Positions 23,874 to 34,490 of a stretch of DNA of 36,322 bases are shown here, one piece after another. Source of the stretch: Clostridiales bacterium (GTDB taxonomy: Bacteria; Bacillota; Clostridia; Oscillospirales; Oscillospiraceae); NCBI GenBank assembly GCA_022768185.1, contig JALEMS010000076.1, positions 1 through 36,322 of the forward strand, given 5' to 3'. The notes beneath the pieces are model-generated. The model did not search any database. It saw only the letters and a program-made list of their open reading frames with translations, and had not been told where the DNA came from. The first letter of the stretch is position 1; every line of letters begins with the position of its first letter. Position numbers and translations under genes: made by a program.

Positions 23874-24374
23874 TCATACAGAAGCGGCCCCGTCCGGGCG
23901 CAGTGCGGAAAGCACGGCGTCCGGCGGGGCCGCTTTGTCTGCCGGGAGCTTCAGCCACACCGCGCCGTGCTCCGGAAGCGGCAGCAGGCCGTCTGTTTGC
24001 AGCGGTGGGTCGAGCCGCTGCAGCCCGGCAGCCAGCGCGGCGGCTGCATGCAGCGGCGGGTGCAACCGAACGATGAGTACGGACGGCGCGAGATATTGCG
24101 TACCGTCTGTCCCGATGCAGATCACGGGCAGCGGCGTTTGCCGTGCCGGGAGGGCGCTTCGCGCCTCCTGCGTGCTCAGGCGGACGAACAGACCGGTTAA
24201 TTGCGGATAAACGTCCATATAATAACAGTCGGCCGGTGTCCCGGCCAGGCAGCACACGCCTGCCGGAGTCCGGTTGACCGTACCGGCATGTGCGCTCCTC
24301 TGCGGCGCACAGCCGCTCGTCAACAGCAATGCCGGGAGGAATACAGTCAACAGCAAACGGCGGAGATGATGCAT
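23874..24374 (-). CDS. Lipoprotein of unknown function, divergent from an XRE regulator
   Basis: A 166-residue protein with a lipoprotein signal: basic start, hydrophobic run, then 'LLTSGC' with Cys22 as the lipid-bearing residue. The rest is a small domain with several further cysteines ('GVCCLAGTPADCYYMDVYP') and no motif I can name. The ribosome binding site is AAAGGGA upstream of ATG 24374. Its predicted promoter carries a 15-bp operator at the start point that matches another in the promoter of the neighbouring XRE regulator. Its last codons lie inside a hairpin that acts as terminator for the convergent U32 gene. Confidence 0.75.
   Translation of the reverse strand: MHHLRRLLLTVFLPALLLTSGCAPQRSAHAGTVNRTPAGVCCLAGTPADCYYMDVYPQLTGLFVRLSTQEARSALPARQTPLPVICIGTDGTQYLAPSVLIVRLHPPLHAAAALAAGLQRLDPPLQTDGLLPLPEHGAVWLKLPADKAAPPDAVLSALRPDGAASV
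23882..23940 (+). terminator. Terminator for the U32 gene inside the lipoprotein 3' end
   Basis: An 11-bp GC stem (23882-23892 with 23925-23935) has a long, partly paired loop and is followed by TTTGTCT. It overlaps the coding end of the opposite-strand lipoprotein gene. Confidence 0.55.
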
Positions 24375-24435
24375 GGCGTCCCTTTCTGCGCAGGAATGCG
24401 GCTTGGTCGCGAAATTTACAACAGCGTCAGGTTTG

Positions 24436-24450
24436 TAGATAATTTATCTA
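24436..24450. promoter_or_regulatory. Operator O1 (lipoprotein side)
   Basis: A perfect 15-bp palindrome TAGATAA-T-TTATCTA just downstream of the lipoprotein -10 element (24457-24452, minus strand, TAATTT with TG extension; -35 TTGACA at 24480-24475, 17-base spacer). Binding here would block that promoter. Confidence 0.65.
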
Positions 24451-24494
24451 TAAATTAGCATAAAAGGTTTATTTTGTCAATATTTTAAAATTGG

Positions 24495-24509
24495 TAGATG
24501 ATTTATCTA
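24495..24509. promoter_or_regulatory. Operator O2 (XRE side)
   Basis: A 15-bp site TAGATGA-T-TTATCTA, one base different from O1 and centred 59 bp from it. It overlaps TATAAT (24508-24513), the likely -10 of the XRE gene; no good -35 is seen. A 9-bp hairpin (24518-24540) follows in the leader. Confidence 0.65.
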
Positions 24510-24576
24510 TAATAACCCTGCGGAAGCTTGTCTTCCGCAGCCGGGATGCCCGGCCACAAGCGAAGGGGGCGAGGTC

Positions 24577-24900
24577 TTGATTGGCGAGCGGCTTTTGGAT
24601 CTGCGCAAGGATGCGGGACTGACACAGGACGCGCTTGCGGCCATCCTCAACATCAACAAGCATTCCATTTCTGCCTATGAGCGGGAAAAGAGCGAGCCGC
24701 CTGATGCCATCAAGGTGGCCATCGCAAGCTATTTCGGCGTGTCGGTGGACTATCTGCTGGGCGTGACGGACGATCCGGGCGCACACGCGGCGCACTGCGA
24801 CGTGCTGTGCCTGCCGAAGGGCTTTCCCGAGGAAGCAAAGGGCAGTCTGCGTGACTATGCGGAGTTTCTCTGCAGAAAATACGGGCAGGCGGAGCGCTGA
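24577..24900 (+). CDS. XRE-family HTH transcriptional regulator
   Basis: A 107-residue protein with an N-terminal Cro/C1-type helix-turn-helix (about residues 4-60: 'LLDLRKDAGLTQDALAAIL', 'ISAYEREKSEPP', 'FGVSVDYLLG'), the usual XRE fold. A short C-terminal helix may mediate dimerisation. The start is TTG at 24577, seven bases after AGGGGG. Two near-identical 15-bp palindromes lie in the divergent promoter region, which suggests that it represses itself and the lipoprotein gene at 23874. The effector is unknown. A strong terminator follows. Confidence 0.88.
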   Translation: MIGERLLDLRKDAGLTQDALAAILNINKHSISAYEREKSEPPDAIKVAIASYFGVSVDYLLGVTDDPGAHAAHCDVLCLPKGFPEEAKGSLRDYAEFLCRKYGQAER

Positions 24901-24934
24901 AGTGCCCGACACGCTTCGGGCGGTGCTGTTGGTG

Positions 24935-24965
24935 AAAATGCGGGCGGCTTCCGCCCGCATTTTTT
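24935..24965 (+). terminator. Terminator after the XRE gene
   Basis: A 13-bp stem with a 3-base loop ends in TTTTT. It abuts the csoR promoter, whose -35 begins three bases later. Confidence 0.85.
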
Positions 24966-24967
24966 AC

Positions 24968-24996
24968 TTGCGAAATACCCCGTGGGGGTATATAAT
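24968..24996 (+). promoter_or_regulatory. csoR-copA promoter with embedded CsoR-type operator
   Basis: TTGCGA (24968-24973), a 17-base spacer and TATAAT (24991-24996). The spacer holds ATACCCCGTGGGGGTAT (24975-24991), the pseudo-palindromic G-tract type of site bound by CsoR repressors. This fits autoregulation: apo-CsoR blocks the promoter and copper releases it. Confidence 0.8.
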
Positions 24997-25029
24997 GTGA
25001 ACAAAATAAATGAAAGGGAGCGAACTGCC

Positions 25030-25332
25030 ATGCCGGATGAATGTCCCTGCGCACAGCGGAGAAAGGAGCGCCCCGCTGCGGAGTATACCGACCTGATCCA
25101 CCGGCTCAACCGCATCGAGGGCCAGATCCGCGGCATCCGCGGGATGGTCGAGCGCAGTGCCTACTGCACGGACATCCTCACGCAGGTGGCCGCGGCCAAC
25201 GCGGCGTTGTCGGCCTTCAGCCGCGTGCTGCTGGCCGAGCACATCCGCTCCTGTGTGGCTGCCGACATCCGTGCCGGGAAGGACGAGACGGTCGACGAGC
25301 TGATCGTCACACTGCAGCGGCTGATGAAATGA
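25030..25332 (+). CDS. csoR: Copper-sensing repressor CsoR
   Basis: A 100-residue all-helical protein of the CsoR/RcnR/FrmR family. The Cu(I) ligands are Cys46, His71 and Cys75, with the same spacing as the Cys-His-Cys set of known CsoR proteins, and 'HRLNRIEGQIRGI' is the family helix. Two extra cysteines lie near the N-terminus (Cys5, Cys7). In the absence of copper it should bind the operator in its own promoter and silence copA. The start is ATG 25030 after AGGGAG; upstream in-frame codons fall in the promoter. copA follows after about 90 bases that include two small GC hairpins. Confidence 0.93.
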   Translation: MPDECPCAQRRKERPAAEYTDLIHRLNRIEGQIRGIRGMVERSAYCTDILTQVAAANAALSAFSRVLLAEHIRSCVAADIRAGKDETVDELIVTLQRLMK

Positions 25333-25420
25333 TGCATAGCCGGCTCAGGCCGGCGCAAACTGAAGCAGGAAACGGAAAAAAGCCACCGCTCCGGGCGTGC
25401 GCCCGGTAAGGGAGGAAGCT

Positions 25421-27955
<2,535 letters not shown>

Positions 27956-27969
27956 CGCCGGAAAAAGAG

Positions 27970-28010
27970 AAGCCGCCCGGGAAGGCTCTGTGCCTTCCCG
28001 GGCGGCTTTT
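27970..28010. terminator. Terminator between convergent copA and coaX
   Basis: A perfect 17-bp stem (27970-27986 with 27992-28008) and a 5-base loop are followed by TTTT on the plus side. The minus side ends in CTTCTCTTTTTC, so it may serve both genes. Confidence 0.9.
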
Positions 28011-28024
28011 GTCGGGATATGCGT

Positions 28025-28816
28025 TCAGCGGCTGCGACGGTGGGCGGCGTCGCGGCGGTTTTTTTCATAGATCTTGCCAAGACCGCGCAGCAGCAGCGTG
28101 TCGTCCAGCTTGATTTCATGCCGGCAATACGGTATCACCGAGCCGGACAGTCCGCCCGTGGCGATGATGGACGCGGGGCGGCCCAGCTCATCCTCGATGC
28201 GGTCGATCATCCCGTCGAGCATGGAGGCTGCGCCGAACACTGCGCCGCTCTGCATGCAGGCGATGGTGTTGGTGCCGATGACGTGCTTCGGCGCTTCGAT
28301 GGGGATGCGCGGCAGCTGCGAGGTGTTGCTGGCCAGCGCGGTGAGCGATACGGAAAGGCCCGGAATGATGGCGCCTCCCAGAAAATCGCCTGCACCGTCG
28401 AGCACGGTGATGGTGGTGGCAGTGCCCATGTCGATGATGACGGCAGGGGTGGGGTAGTCTGCGGCGGCGGCCACGGCAGTGGCCACCAGGTCGCTGCCGA
28501 GCTGGGCCGGATTGTCGATGCGGATATTCAGCCCCGTCTTGACGCCTGCGCCCACCACCAGCGGCGTGTGCCCGGTGAGCATGCGGATGGCCTCACACAG
28601 TACATAGGTGAGCGGCGGCACGACGGAGCTGACGATGGCGCCGTCGAAATCGGTATAGAACTGGTCGGAAAAATCAAAGACCTGGCGGATGAAGGCGGCA
28701 TATTCGTGCTCGGTGCGGCGCGGAGCCGTGGCCAGGCGTGCGGTGCCGCAGACGGTGTTCCCATCCAGGCAACCGAGGACGATGTTCGTGTTGCCGATGT
28801 CGACGGCGAGGATCAT
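28025..28816 (-). CDS. coaX: Type III pantothenate kinase
   Basis: A 263-residue ASKHA-fold kinase of the CoaX family. It shows 'VDIGNTN' at 5-11, 'NPAQLGSDL' with the catalytic Asp109, 'DMGTATT' at 129-135 and 'IATGGL' near the C-terminus. It phosphorylates pantothenate at the first step of CoA synthesis and is not inhibited by CoA in known cases. The start is ATG 28816 after AAGGAG; the longer upstream frame overlaps the S-component gene and is rejected. It overlaps the preceding ECF S-component gene by 4 bases (ATGA), which suggests a coupled uptake-and-activation unit for pantothenate. Confidence 0.95.
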   Translation of the reverse strand: MILAVDIGNTNIVLGCLDGNTVCGTARLATAPRRTEHEYAAFIRQVFDFSDQFYTDFDGAIVSSVVPPLTYVLCEAIRMLTGHTPLVVGAGVKTGLNIRIDNPAQLGSDLVATAVAAAADYPTPAVIIDMGTATTITVLDGAGDFLGGAIIPGLSVSLTALASNTSQLPRIPIEAPKHVIGTNTIACMQSGAVFGAASMLDGMIDRIEDELGRPASIIATGGLSGSVIPYCRHEIKLDDTLLLRGLGKIYEKNRRDAAHRRSR

Positions 28817-29448
28817 GAGGCTTCTCCTTTCTTGCTGCCGAGCGCGCCCAGCGCCCTGCAGATGGCGGCGGTGAGCACGCACGAGAGCACGGCCTCCAGC
28901 AGACCGTTGGTTGTCGCCACGCTCAGCACCATCGCGCCGACCGCGCCGACGTCAATGTGGTAGAGAGAGGCGAGCAGATCGCGGATGAGCAGATACAGCG
29001 CGCCGAGATACAGCACCGTGTTGCACAGCGAGCCGACCGCGCCCGTGACGGCGTAGGCCAGCGTGCCTTTTCCGCGGCAGATGCGCTTCATGCCACGGCA
29101 CACCAGACCGGACAGCAGTCCGCACAGCAGCCGCGGGAAGAACGCGATGCAGAAATACAGCAGCGGGCTTTGCTGCACGGTGGCCAGTGCGACGATGTCC
29201 GTGGTCTGCCCGGACAGCGCCAGCCAGAAACAGAAGACGCCCCACGCGCCGCCCAGAATGCAGCCGGCTCCGACGCCAAGCAGCGCAGCGCCGATGACGA
29301 CCGGAACCTGATATACGGTGGCGACGATGGGGCCAATGGGGATGTTGCCGATGTTGAGCGCCGTCATCACGATGACAACGGCCAGAAGGATCGCCAGACG
29401 GGCGAGCCATGCCGTGCGCGCACGCACGTTTTCGGGATGCTTTGCCAT
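28813..29448 (-). CDS. ECF transporter S component, probably pantothenate (PanT-like)
   Basis: A 211-residue membrane protein with about six hydrophobic segments. The N-terminal helix and the 'IGNIPIGPIVATVYQVPVVIGA' region are typical of ECF S components, the substrate-binding subunits that share an energising module encoded elsewhere. Its stop overlaps the coaX start, so pantothenate is the most likely cargo; this is inferred from context, not seen in the sequence. AGGAGG precedes ATG 29448, and a predicted promoter lies about 55 bases upstream. Confidence 0.85.
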   Translation of the reverse strand: MAKHPENVRARTAWLARLAILLAVVIVMTALNIGNIPIGPIVATVYQVPVVIGAALLGVGAGCILGGAWGVFCFWLALSGQTTDIVALATVQQSPLLYFCIAFFPRLLCGLLSGLVCRGMKRICRGKGTLAYAVTGAVGSLCNTVLYLGALYLLIRDLLASLYHIDVGAVGAMVLSVATTNGLLEAVLSCVLTAAICRALGALGSKKGEAS

Positions 29449-29501
29449 AAAAAAAACCTCCTGCTGTCGCCCCCGTCAGGCGGGGTGCGGCGCATGGTGG
29501 T

Positions 29502-29530
29502 ATTATAGCCGATTGGCCTGCAGGATGCAA
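29502..29530 (-). promoter_or_regulatory. Predicted promoter for the ECF S component and coaX
   Basis: On the minus strand TTGCAT (29530-29525), a 17-base spacer and a consensus TATAAT (29507-29502). Confidence 0.7.
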
Positions 29531-29565
29531 CCCCTTGTTTGTCTGTCTTTATCTTTTGTACCGCA

Positions 29566-30162
29566 TCAGGCGGCGTATAGCTCCGGATGTGCGCTGTAGC
29601 ACAGATAGGTCGAGCCGAGCTGGCTGTCGATCAGGTGCAGGAACACGCCCCCGCCCAGCGGGAAATTGGCCTGAAAGACCACAGACGGCTCATTGAGCAC
29701 GCGCTCGCCCTCCAGCAGCCGCTGGGCCAGACGCGCAGCCTCCTCCGACGGACGGAGATTGCGGAAGAAGGTGCTGGACGGACCGTAATACTGGCCGGGC
29801 TGCTCGATCACCTCGCGCACGGTGTTGGGGAACTCCGGCGAGGCCACGCGGTTGAGCACCACCTCGCCCACGCTCATCTTCCATTGCTCGCTCAGCCACG
29901 CGCTGCCGGCCTCCGCCTGGATGATCTTGGCCAGCAGCAGCAGGTCCTCGAAGGCGACAGGGGCCACCTCCAGATCCTGCTGCGCGATCTTCTCGGCACG
30001 GCAGGCCTCTGCCTGCCTGCCGGCCTGCAGATCGTTGGCGCAGGCGGCCCGGATCATGTCCTCCATGAAGTTGCTCTCATCGGGCGCGACGGCCTGCGCC
30101 GAAACAGCGCAGGACAGCAGACACAGCGCTGCGCAGAGCGCAGAGAGAAACAGGTTTTTCAA
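29566..30162 (-). CDS. Cell wall hydrolase, SleB/CwlJ type (Hydrolase_2)
   Basis: A 198-residue secreted protein. It has a signal peptide (about 1-25, 'SAQA' cleavage region) and a Hydrolase_2 domain from about 73. Within it, 'IIQAEAGS' carries the likely catalytic Glu84, followed by 'MSVGEVVLNRV' and 'FPNTVREVIEQPGQY'. This family contains the spore-cortex lytic enzymes SleB and CwlJ and related vegetative or mother-cell hydrolases. There is no peptidoglycan-binding domain, unlike full SleB. The start is TTG at 30162, six bases from AGGAGGA. With ypeB elsewhere in the window it could act in germination or mother-cell lysis, but that is inference. Confidence 0.87.
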   Translation of the reverse strand: MKNLFLSALCAALCLLSCAVSAQAVAPDESNFMEDMIRAACANDLQAGRQAEACRAEKIAQQDLEVAPVAFEDLLLLAKIIQAEAGSAWLSEQWKMSVGEVVLNRVASPEFPNTVREVIEQPGQYYGPSSTFFRNLRPSEEAARLAQRLLEGERVLNEPSVVFQANFPLGGGVFLHLIDSQLGSTYLCYSAHPELYAA

Positions 30163-30267
30163 GCTGGATCCTCCTGTTCAGATTTGGCCGCGGGAACGGC
30201 CTGGCCGTATTATAGCCTGGCTGCGCTCAGAAAAATGTCAAAGCCCGCGCTGTGTCCGGCTGGGGGA

Positions 30268-30296
30268 TTGCAGAAGCCGAAAAACTGTGTTAAAAT
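30268..30296 (+). promoter_or_regulatory. Predicted promoter for the beta-CASP gene
   Basis: TTGCAG (30268-30273), a 17-base spacer and TAAAAT (30291-30296). The leader of about 150 bases can form a 9-bp hairpin (30337-30345 with 30372-30380). Confidence 0.55.
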
Positions 30297-30452
30297 CAAT
30301 AAAAAATACAGCGCAGCACAGCGTCGGCGGCAAAAGCGGCACGCCTTTTTCCCCGTGCGAGCGGGCGAAACGGCGTGCCGGCGGGCCCTGTATGCGGATC
30401 TGTGCGCTGTCTGCCGGCGGCCCTTCGGCGTCCGGGGAAGGAGAACGACCAT

Positions 30453-32045
30453 ATGAAGCTGACCTTTATCGGCGCGGCCCACGAGGTGACCGGCAGCTGC
30501 ACGCTCATCGAGTGCGGCGGCGTGCGCGGCCTGGTGGACTGCGGCATGGAGCAGGGCAAGGATATCTTTGAAAATCAGGAGCTGCCCGTCAACGCGGGCG
30601 AGATCGATTTCGTCCTGCTGACCCACGCGCATATCGATCATTCCGGCAACCTGCCGCTTCTGTATAAAAACGGCTTCCGCGGCGGCATCTGGGCCACAGA
30701 GGCCACCTGTAACCTGTGTAACATCATGCTGCGCGATTGCGCGCATATCCAGGAGTCGGAGGCGGAATTTCAAAACCGCAAGGGCCGGCGTGCCGGCCGG
30801 CCGCAGGCGGATCCGGTATACACCATGGACGACGCGCTCGGCGCCATCGGCCGGCTTGTTCCGTGCCGGTACGGGCAGATTGTCGAGGTCGCGCCCGGCG
30901 TGCGCGCGCGCATGACCGATGTGGGCCATCTGCTCGGTTCGGCGGCCATCGAGGTGTTTCTCACGGAGGGAGACGAGACGCGCACCGTCGTCTTCTCCGG
31001 CGACGTGGGCAACTCCGACCAGCCCATCCTGCGCGACCCGCAGCCTGTGCGAGCGGCGGACTTTCTGGTTGTGGAGTCCACCTACGGCGACCGGCTGCAC
31101 AGCGCCGAGCGGCCGGATTATCTGGCAAGTCTGGCCGGATATATCCAGCGCACGCTCGACCGCGGGGGCAACGTGGTGATCCCATCGTTTGCCGTGGGCC
31201 GTACGCAGGAGATTCTGTATTTTATCCGCGAGATCAAGGAGCGCGGCCTGGTGCACGGGCATCCGGACTTCCCCGTCTGGGTGGACAGCCCGCTGGCTGC
31301 AGAGGCCACCGCCATCTTCCAGGCGACCGACGTGGATTATCTGGACGAAGAGGCGGCTGCCTACGTCCGCGCCGGTATCAATCCGCTGAAGTTCAGCGGC
31401 CTGCATATTTCCCAGAGCGTGGAGGAATCCCGCTGCATCAACATGGACCGCACGCCCAAGGTCATTCTCTCGGCCTCCGGCATGTGTGACGCCGGCCGCA
31501 TCCGCCACCACCTCAAGCACAACCTGTGGGATGCGCGCAATCTCATCCTGTTTGTCGGCTTCCAGGCGCTCGGCACGCTGGGCCGCACCATCCACGACGG
31601 AGCCAAAAAGGTCCGACTTTTCGGCGAGGATATCGCCGTCAAGGCGGAGATCGGCGTGCTGCCCGGCGTGAGCGGTCATGCCGACCGCGACGGGCTGACC
31701 GACTGGGTCGCGCAGTTTGAAAAGCGGCCGGTACAGGTGTTCGTCAATCACGGCGAGGATACGGTGACCGACGCTTTTGCCGCGCACCTCCGCTCCACGC
31801 TCGGGCTGCGGGCCGACGCGCCGTACAGCGGCGCGGTGTATAATCTCCTCACCGAGCAGTTTGAGCAGTTTCCGCAGGGGCGCCGCATCCGGAAAAAGAC
31901 GCAGGCCCATTCGCCGGCGTTTGCACGGCTGCTGGCTGCGCTTGAGAAGCTCACGGAGCTGGTTTCCAGCTGCGAGGGCCGCGCAAACCGCGATCTGACG
32001 AAATTTGCCGACCAGATCGAGGCGCTGACGGAAAAGTGGCGCTGA
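30453..32045 (+). CDS. MBL-fold protein with beta-CASP and RNA-specificity domains (CPSF73-like ribonuclease)
   Basis: A 530-residue protein. The N-terminal metallo-beta-lactamase fold has the metal motif 'HAHIDH' at 58-63 and the 'GHLLGSAAIEV' and 'SGDVG' segments. A beta-CASP insert follows ('SFAVGRTQEILY', 'DSPLA', 'SASGMCDAGRIRHHL'), then the C-terminal 'GVSGHADRDGL' motif. This is the bacterial CPSF73-like family, some of whose members act as RNA endo/exonucleases. It is distinct from RNase J in length and motifs. AAGGAG upstream of ATG 30453 fixes the start. It is probably co-transcribed with hemZ, 23 bases downstream. Confidence 0.9.
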   Translation: MKLTFIGAAHEVTGSCTLIECGGVRGLVDCGMEQGKDIFENQELPVNAGEIDFVLLTHAHIDHSGNLPLLYKNGFRGGIWATEATCNLCNIMLRDCAHIQESEAEFQNRKGRRAGRPQADPVYTMDDALGAIGRLVPCRYGQIVEVAPGVRARMTDVGHLLGSAAIEVFLTEGDETRTVVFSGDVGNSDQPILRDPQPVRAADFLVVESTYGDRLHSAERPDYLASLAGYIQRTLDRGGNVVIPSFAVGRTQEILYFIREIKERGLVHGHPDFPVWVDSPLAAEATAIFQATDVDYLDEEAAAYVRAGINPLKFSGLHISQSVEESRCINMDRTPKVILSASGMCDAGRIRHHLKHNLWDARNLILFVGFQALGTLGRTIHDGAKKVRLFGEDIAVKAEIGVLPGVSGHADRDGLTDWVAQFEKRPVQVFVNHGEDTVTDAFAAHLRSTLGLRADAPYSGAVYNLLTEQFEQFPQGRRIRKKTQAHSPAFARLLAALEKLTELVSSCEGRANRDLTKFADQIEALTEKWR

Positions 32046-32068
32046 GACGGGGTGCGGCTTAAATCGGT

Positions 32069-33541
32069 ATGGAGCTGTTTTTTGAGGGACACGATCTGCG
32101 TTATGCAGTCGAACAGATGCTGCTGACGCTTTATCCAAACGAGCGGCCGGTTTACCCGGAGCAGCCGGGCGGCGCGCTGCCCCGCGCCCGTATCTCTCTG
32201 CGTGAGGGGAAAACGTACGTTACCTCTGTCTGCCGTCTGGAAACGGAGCAGGGCGTCTTTTACGGCCGCGCCGCCGTGCTGCGCGCGGCGAGGACGGACG
32301 AGGTCGTCGCCAAACGCCTGCACAGTCAGGCCGTGAAGCTGGCGCTTTACCGGGCGGCGCTTGCCTCCGGGCTGCCGAAGCCGGTATGGGGCGCACTGGG
32401 CGGCGTGCGTCCCGCCAAGCTGATGGCGCGGCTGCTCGACGAGGGCGTCAGCCCCCGCGCGGCATGCGCGCGCTTCCGCGCGGATTATGACGTCTCGCCC
32501 GGCAAGGCAAGGCTTTGCCTGGACGCGGCGCTGGCCGGTCGGGCGGCGGCAGAGAGCCTGCAGGCGCGCGACGTGTGCCTGTATATCGGCATCCCGTTTT
32601 GTCCGACGCGCTGCGCCTACTGCAGCTTTGTCTCCAGCGCCGTCGGGAAATCGGCGGGACTGACCGAACCGTTTCTGCAGGCGCTGTTTCAGGAGATCGA
32701 CGCGACGGCCCGCGCCGTGCGCGAGAGCGGACTGCGTCCGGTGGCGCTGTATGTCGGAGGCGGCACGCCGACGACGCTCAGCGCCGCACAGCTTGACGCG
32801 CTGTGCGCGCACACGGCGGGCGCGTTCGATCTGCGTGCGCTGCGCGAGTATACCGTAGAAGCGGGACGGCCGGACACGATCACGGAGGAAAAGCTTCGCG
32901 TGCTGCGCGGTCACGGCGTCGATCGACTGAGCGTCAATCCCCAGACGATGCGCGACGACATTCTGCAGGCCATCGGCCGCCGGCACTCGGCGGCCGATGT
33001 GGAGCGTGCGATGGAAACGGCTGCGCGGGTGGGCGGCTTTACGGTGAACATGGATCTCATAGCCGGTCTGCCGGGGGACGATGCGCCCGGCTTCGCCGGA
33101 ACGCTGGAGCGGGTGATGGCCTTCGCACCGCAAAACATCACGGTGCATACGCTCTGTCTGAAAAAGGGCGCGCGCCTGATGACGGAGGAAACAAAGCTGC
33201 CGCCGGCGGAGACGGTGGGACAGATGCTGGAGCAGGCCGAGTCGGTGCTGCGCGGCGCGCAGTACGTTCCGTATTACCTGTACCGGCAGAAGTATATGTC
33301 CGGCGGCTTTGAAAACGTCGGCTGGGCAAAGGGGAATACACAGAATCTGTATAACATATGCATTATGGAAGAACTGTGCACCGTTCTGGCCATGGGCGGC
33401 GGCGCGTCCACCAAGCTGACCGCGCCCACCGGGCGGATCGTGCGCGCATTTGCCCCAAAGTATCCGCAGGAATATATCGAGCGGATTGCGGATACCTGCG
33501 CAGAAAAAGCGAAGATAAAGGAGTTTTACCATGGCGTCTGA
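32069..33541 (+). CDS. hemZ: Coproporphyrinogen dehydrogenase-like radical SAM protein HemZ
   Basis: A 490-residue radical SAM protein. An N-terminal domain of about 165 residues precedes the cluster motif Cys178, Cys182, Cys185 in 'GIPFCPTRCAYCSF' and the 'YVGGGTPTTL' segment. The long N-terminal arm and the 'VRPAKL' region distinguish HemZ from HemN/HemW. HemZ is annotated as oxygen-independent coproporphyrinogen III dehydrogenase, though its role is less certain than that of HemN. The ribosome binding site at ATG 32069 is poor, so translation is probably coupled to the upstream gene. The end overlaps the next gene by 11 bases. Confidence 0.92.
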   Translation: MELFFEGHDLRYAVEQMLLTLYPNERPVYPEQPGGALPRARISLREGKTYVTSVCRLETEQGVFYGRAAVLRAARTDEVVAKRLHSQAVKLALYRAALASGLPKPVWGALGGVRPAKLMARLLDEGVSPRAACARFRADYDVSPGKARLCLDAALAGRAAAESLQARDVCLYIGIPFCPTRCAYCSFVSSAVGKSAGLTEPFLQALFQEIDATARAVRESGLRPVALYVGGGTPTTLSAAQLDALCAHTAGAFDLRALREYTVEAGRPDTITEEKLRVLRGHGVDRLSVNPQTMRDDILQAIGRRHSAADVERAMETAARVGGFTVNMDLIAGLPGDDAPGFAGTLERVMAFAPQNITVHTLCLKKGARLMTEETKLPPAETVGQMLEQAESVLRGAQYVPYYLYRQKYMSGGFENVGWAKGNTQNLYNICIMEELCTVLAMGGGASTKLTAPTGRIVRAFAPKYPQEYIERIADTCAEKAKIKEFYHGV

Positions 33542-34481
33542 ATCCGAAACCTTTGACCTGCAGGAAATCAACCTTCGAACCGTGACGGATCCGGCGGAGT
33601 TCGTCGCTGCATGCGACGCCGATTACAACGCGCGGGTGGACGCTGCAGCCGATGCGATTGCCGCGCACCGTGCGCAAAGCCCGATCGTGCTGCTGAGCGG
33701 ACCGTCCGGCAGCGGAAAGACCACCACGGCGCAGAAGGTGAAGGACGCGCTGGAGAAGAAAGGCGTGCGTGCCTGGAGCGTTTCGATGGATAATTATTAC
33801 TGCACGCTCGATCCGGCCACTGTCCCCCGTACGGAGGACGGCGATATGGATCTGGAAAGCCCGCTGTGTCTGGATATCCCGCTGCTCAACGAGCAGTTCA
33901 GCGCCATCAGCCGCGGCGAGCATGTGTTTGTGCCGAAGTTTGAGTTTGCCCGCCACATCCGCAGCACCGGCTATTCGATGGAGCTGAAGGCCGGAAAGGA
34001 CGAGGTGGTGATCTTCGAGGGCATCCACGCCTTCAACCGGGAGATCACAAGCAAGCACCCCGAGGCCTTCAAGCTGTATATCTCCGCACGCTCGGATGTG
34101 GTATTTGACGGCAGGGTGGTCTTCACCGGGCCGTGGACGCGCCTGATGCGCCGCACGGTGCGCGATTATCAGTTCCGTTCCTGGAATCCGTCGGATACCA
34201 TCCGAATGTGGGCCAACGTCCGCCGCGGGGAGAAGCTGTATATCTCGCCCTACAAGCAGCAGGCGGACTGGACGATCAACACCTCCTTCCAGTATGAATT
34301 TGCGGCGATGAACCGGCTGGCGACGCGGCTGTTTACCTCCATCCCGGAGGGCGTCGAGCGGTATGAGGAGCTGCGCGCCATTTTGCCGGCCATCCAGCTG
34401 TTCGGCGAGATCGACGAGAAGTATATCGCGCCGGACGCCATGATCCGCGAGTTCATCGGCGGCGGCATTTACGAGCGGTGA
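33531..34481 (+). CDS. Uridine kinase-like nucleoside kinase
   Basis: A 316-residue P-loop kinase. Walker A 'GPSGSGKTT' is at 57-65, followed by 'VSMDNYYCTLD' and 'VVIFEGIHAFNREI', the pattern of the uridine kinase/phosphoribulokinase family. It is longer than typical Udk and carries an extra N-terminal helical region of about 50 residues. The related standalone family in Clostridia is annotated as nucleoside kinase; the substrate is not shown. AAAGGAG precedes ATG 33531. It overlaps hemZ by 11 bases and is translationally coupled. No plus-strand terminator is clear; the hairpin at 34501 has its T-run on the other strand. Confidence 0.88.
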   Translation: MASESETFDLQEINLRTVTDPAEFVAACDADYNARVDAAADAIAAHRAQSPIVLLSGPSGSGKTTTAQKVKDALEKKGVRAWSVSMDNYYCTLDPATVPRTEDGDMDLESPLCLDIPLLNEQFSAISRGEHVFVPKFEFARHIRSTGYSMELKAGKDEVVIFEGIHAFNREITSKHPEAFKLYISARSDVVFDGRVVFTGPWTRLMRRTVRDYQFRSWNPSDTIRMWANVRRGEKLYISPYKQQADWTINTSFQYEFAAMNRLATRLFTSIPEGVERYEELRAILPAIQLFGEIDEKYIAPDAMIREFIGGGIYER

Positions 34482-34490
34482 GACCGTTGT

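Noticed and set aside
30236-30241. Minus-strand TTGACA as -35 of the SleB-like gene with TATAAT at 30214-30209
   Set aside because: The spacer would be 21 bases, too long for a sigma-A promoter; the TATAAT alone is not enough to call one.
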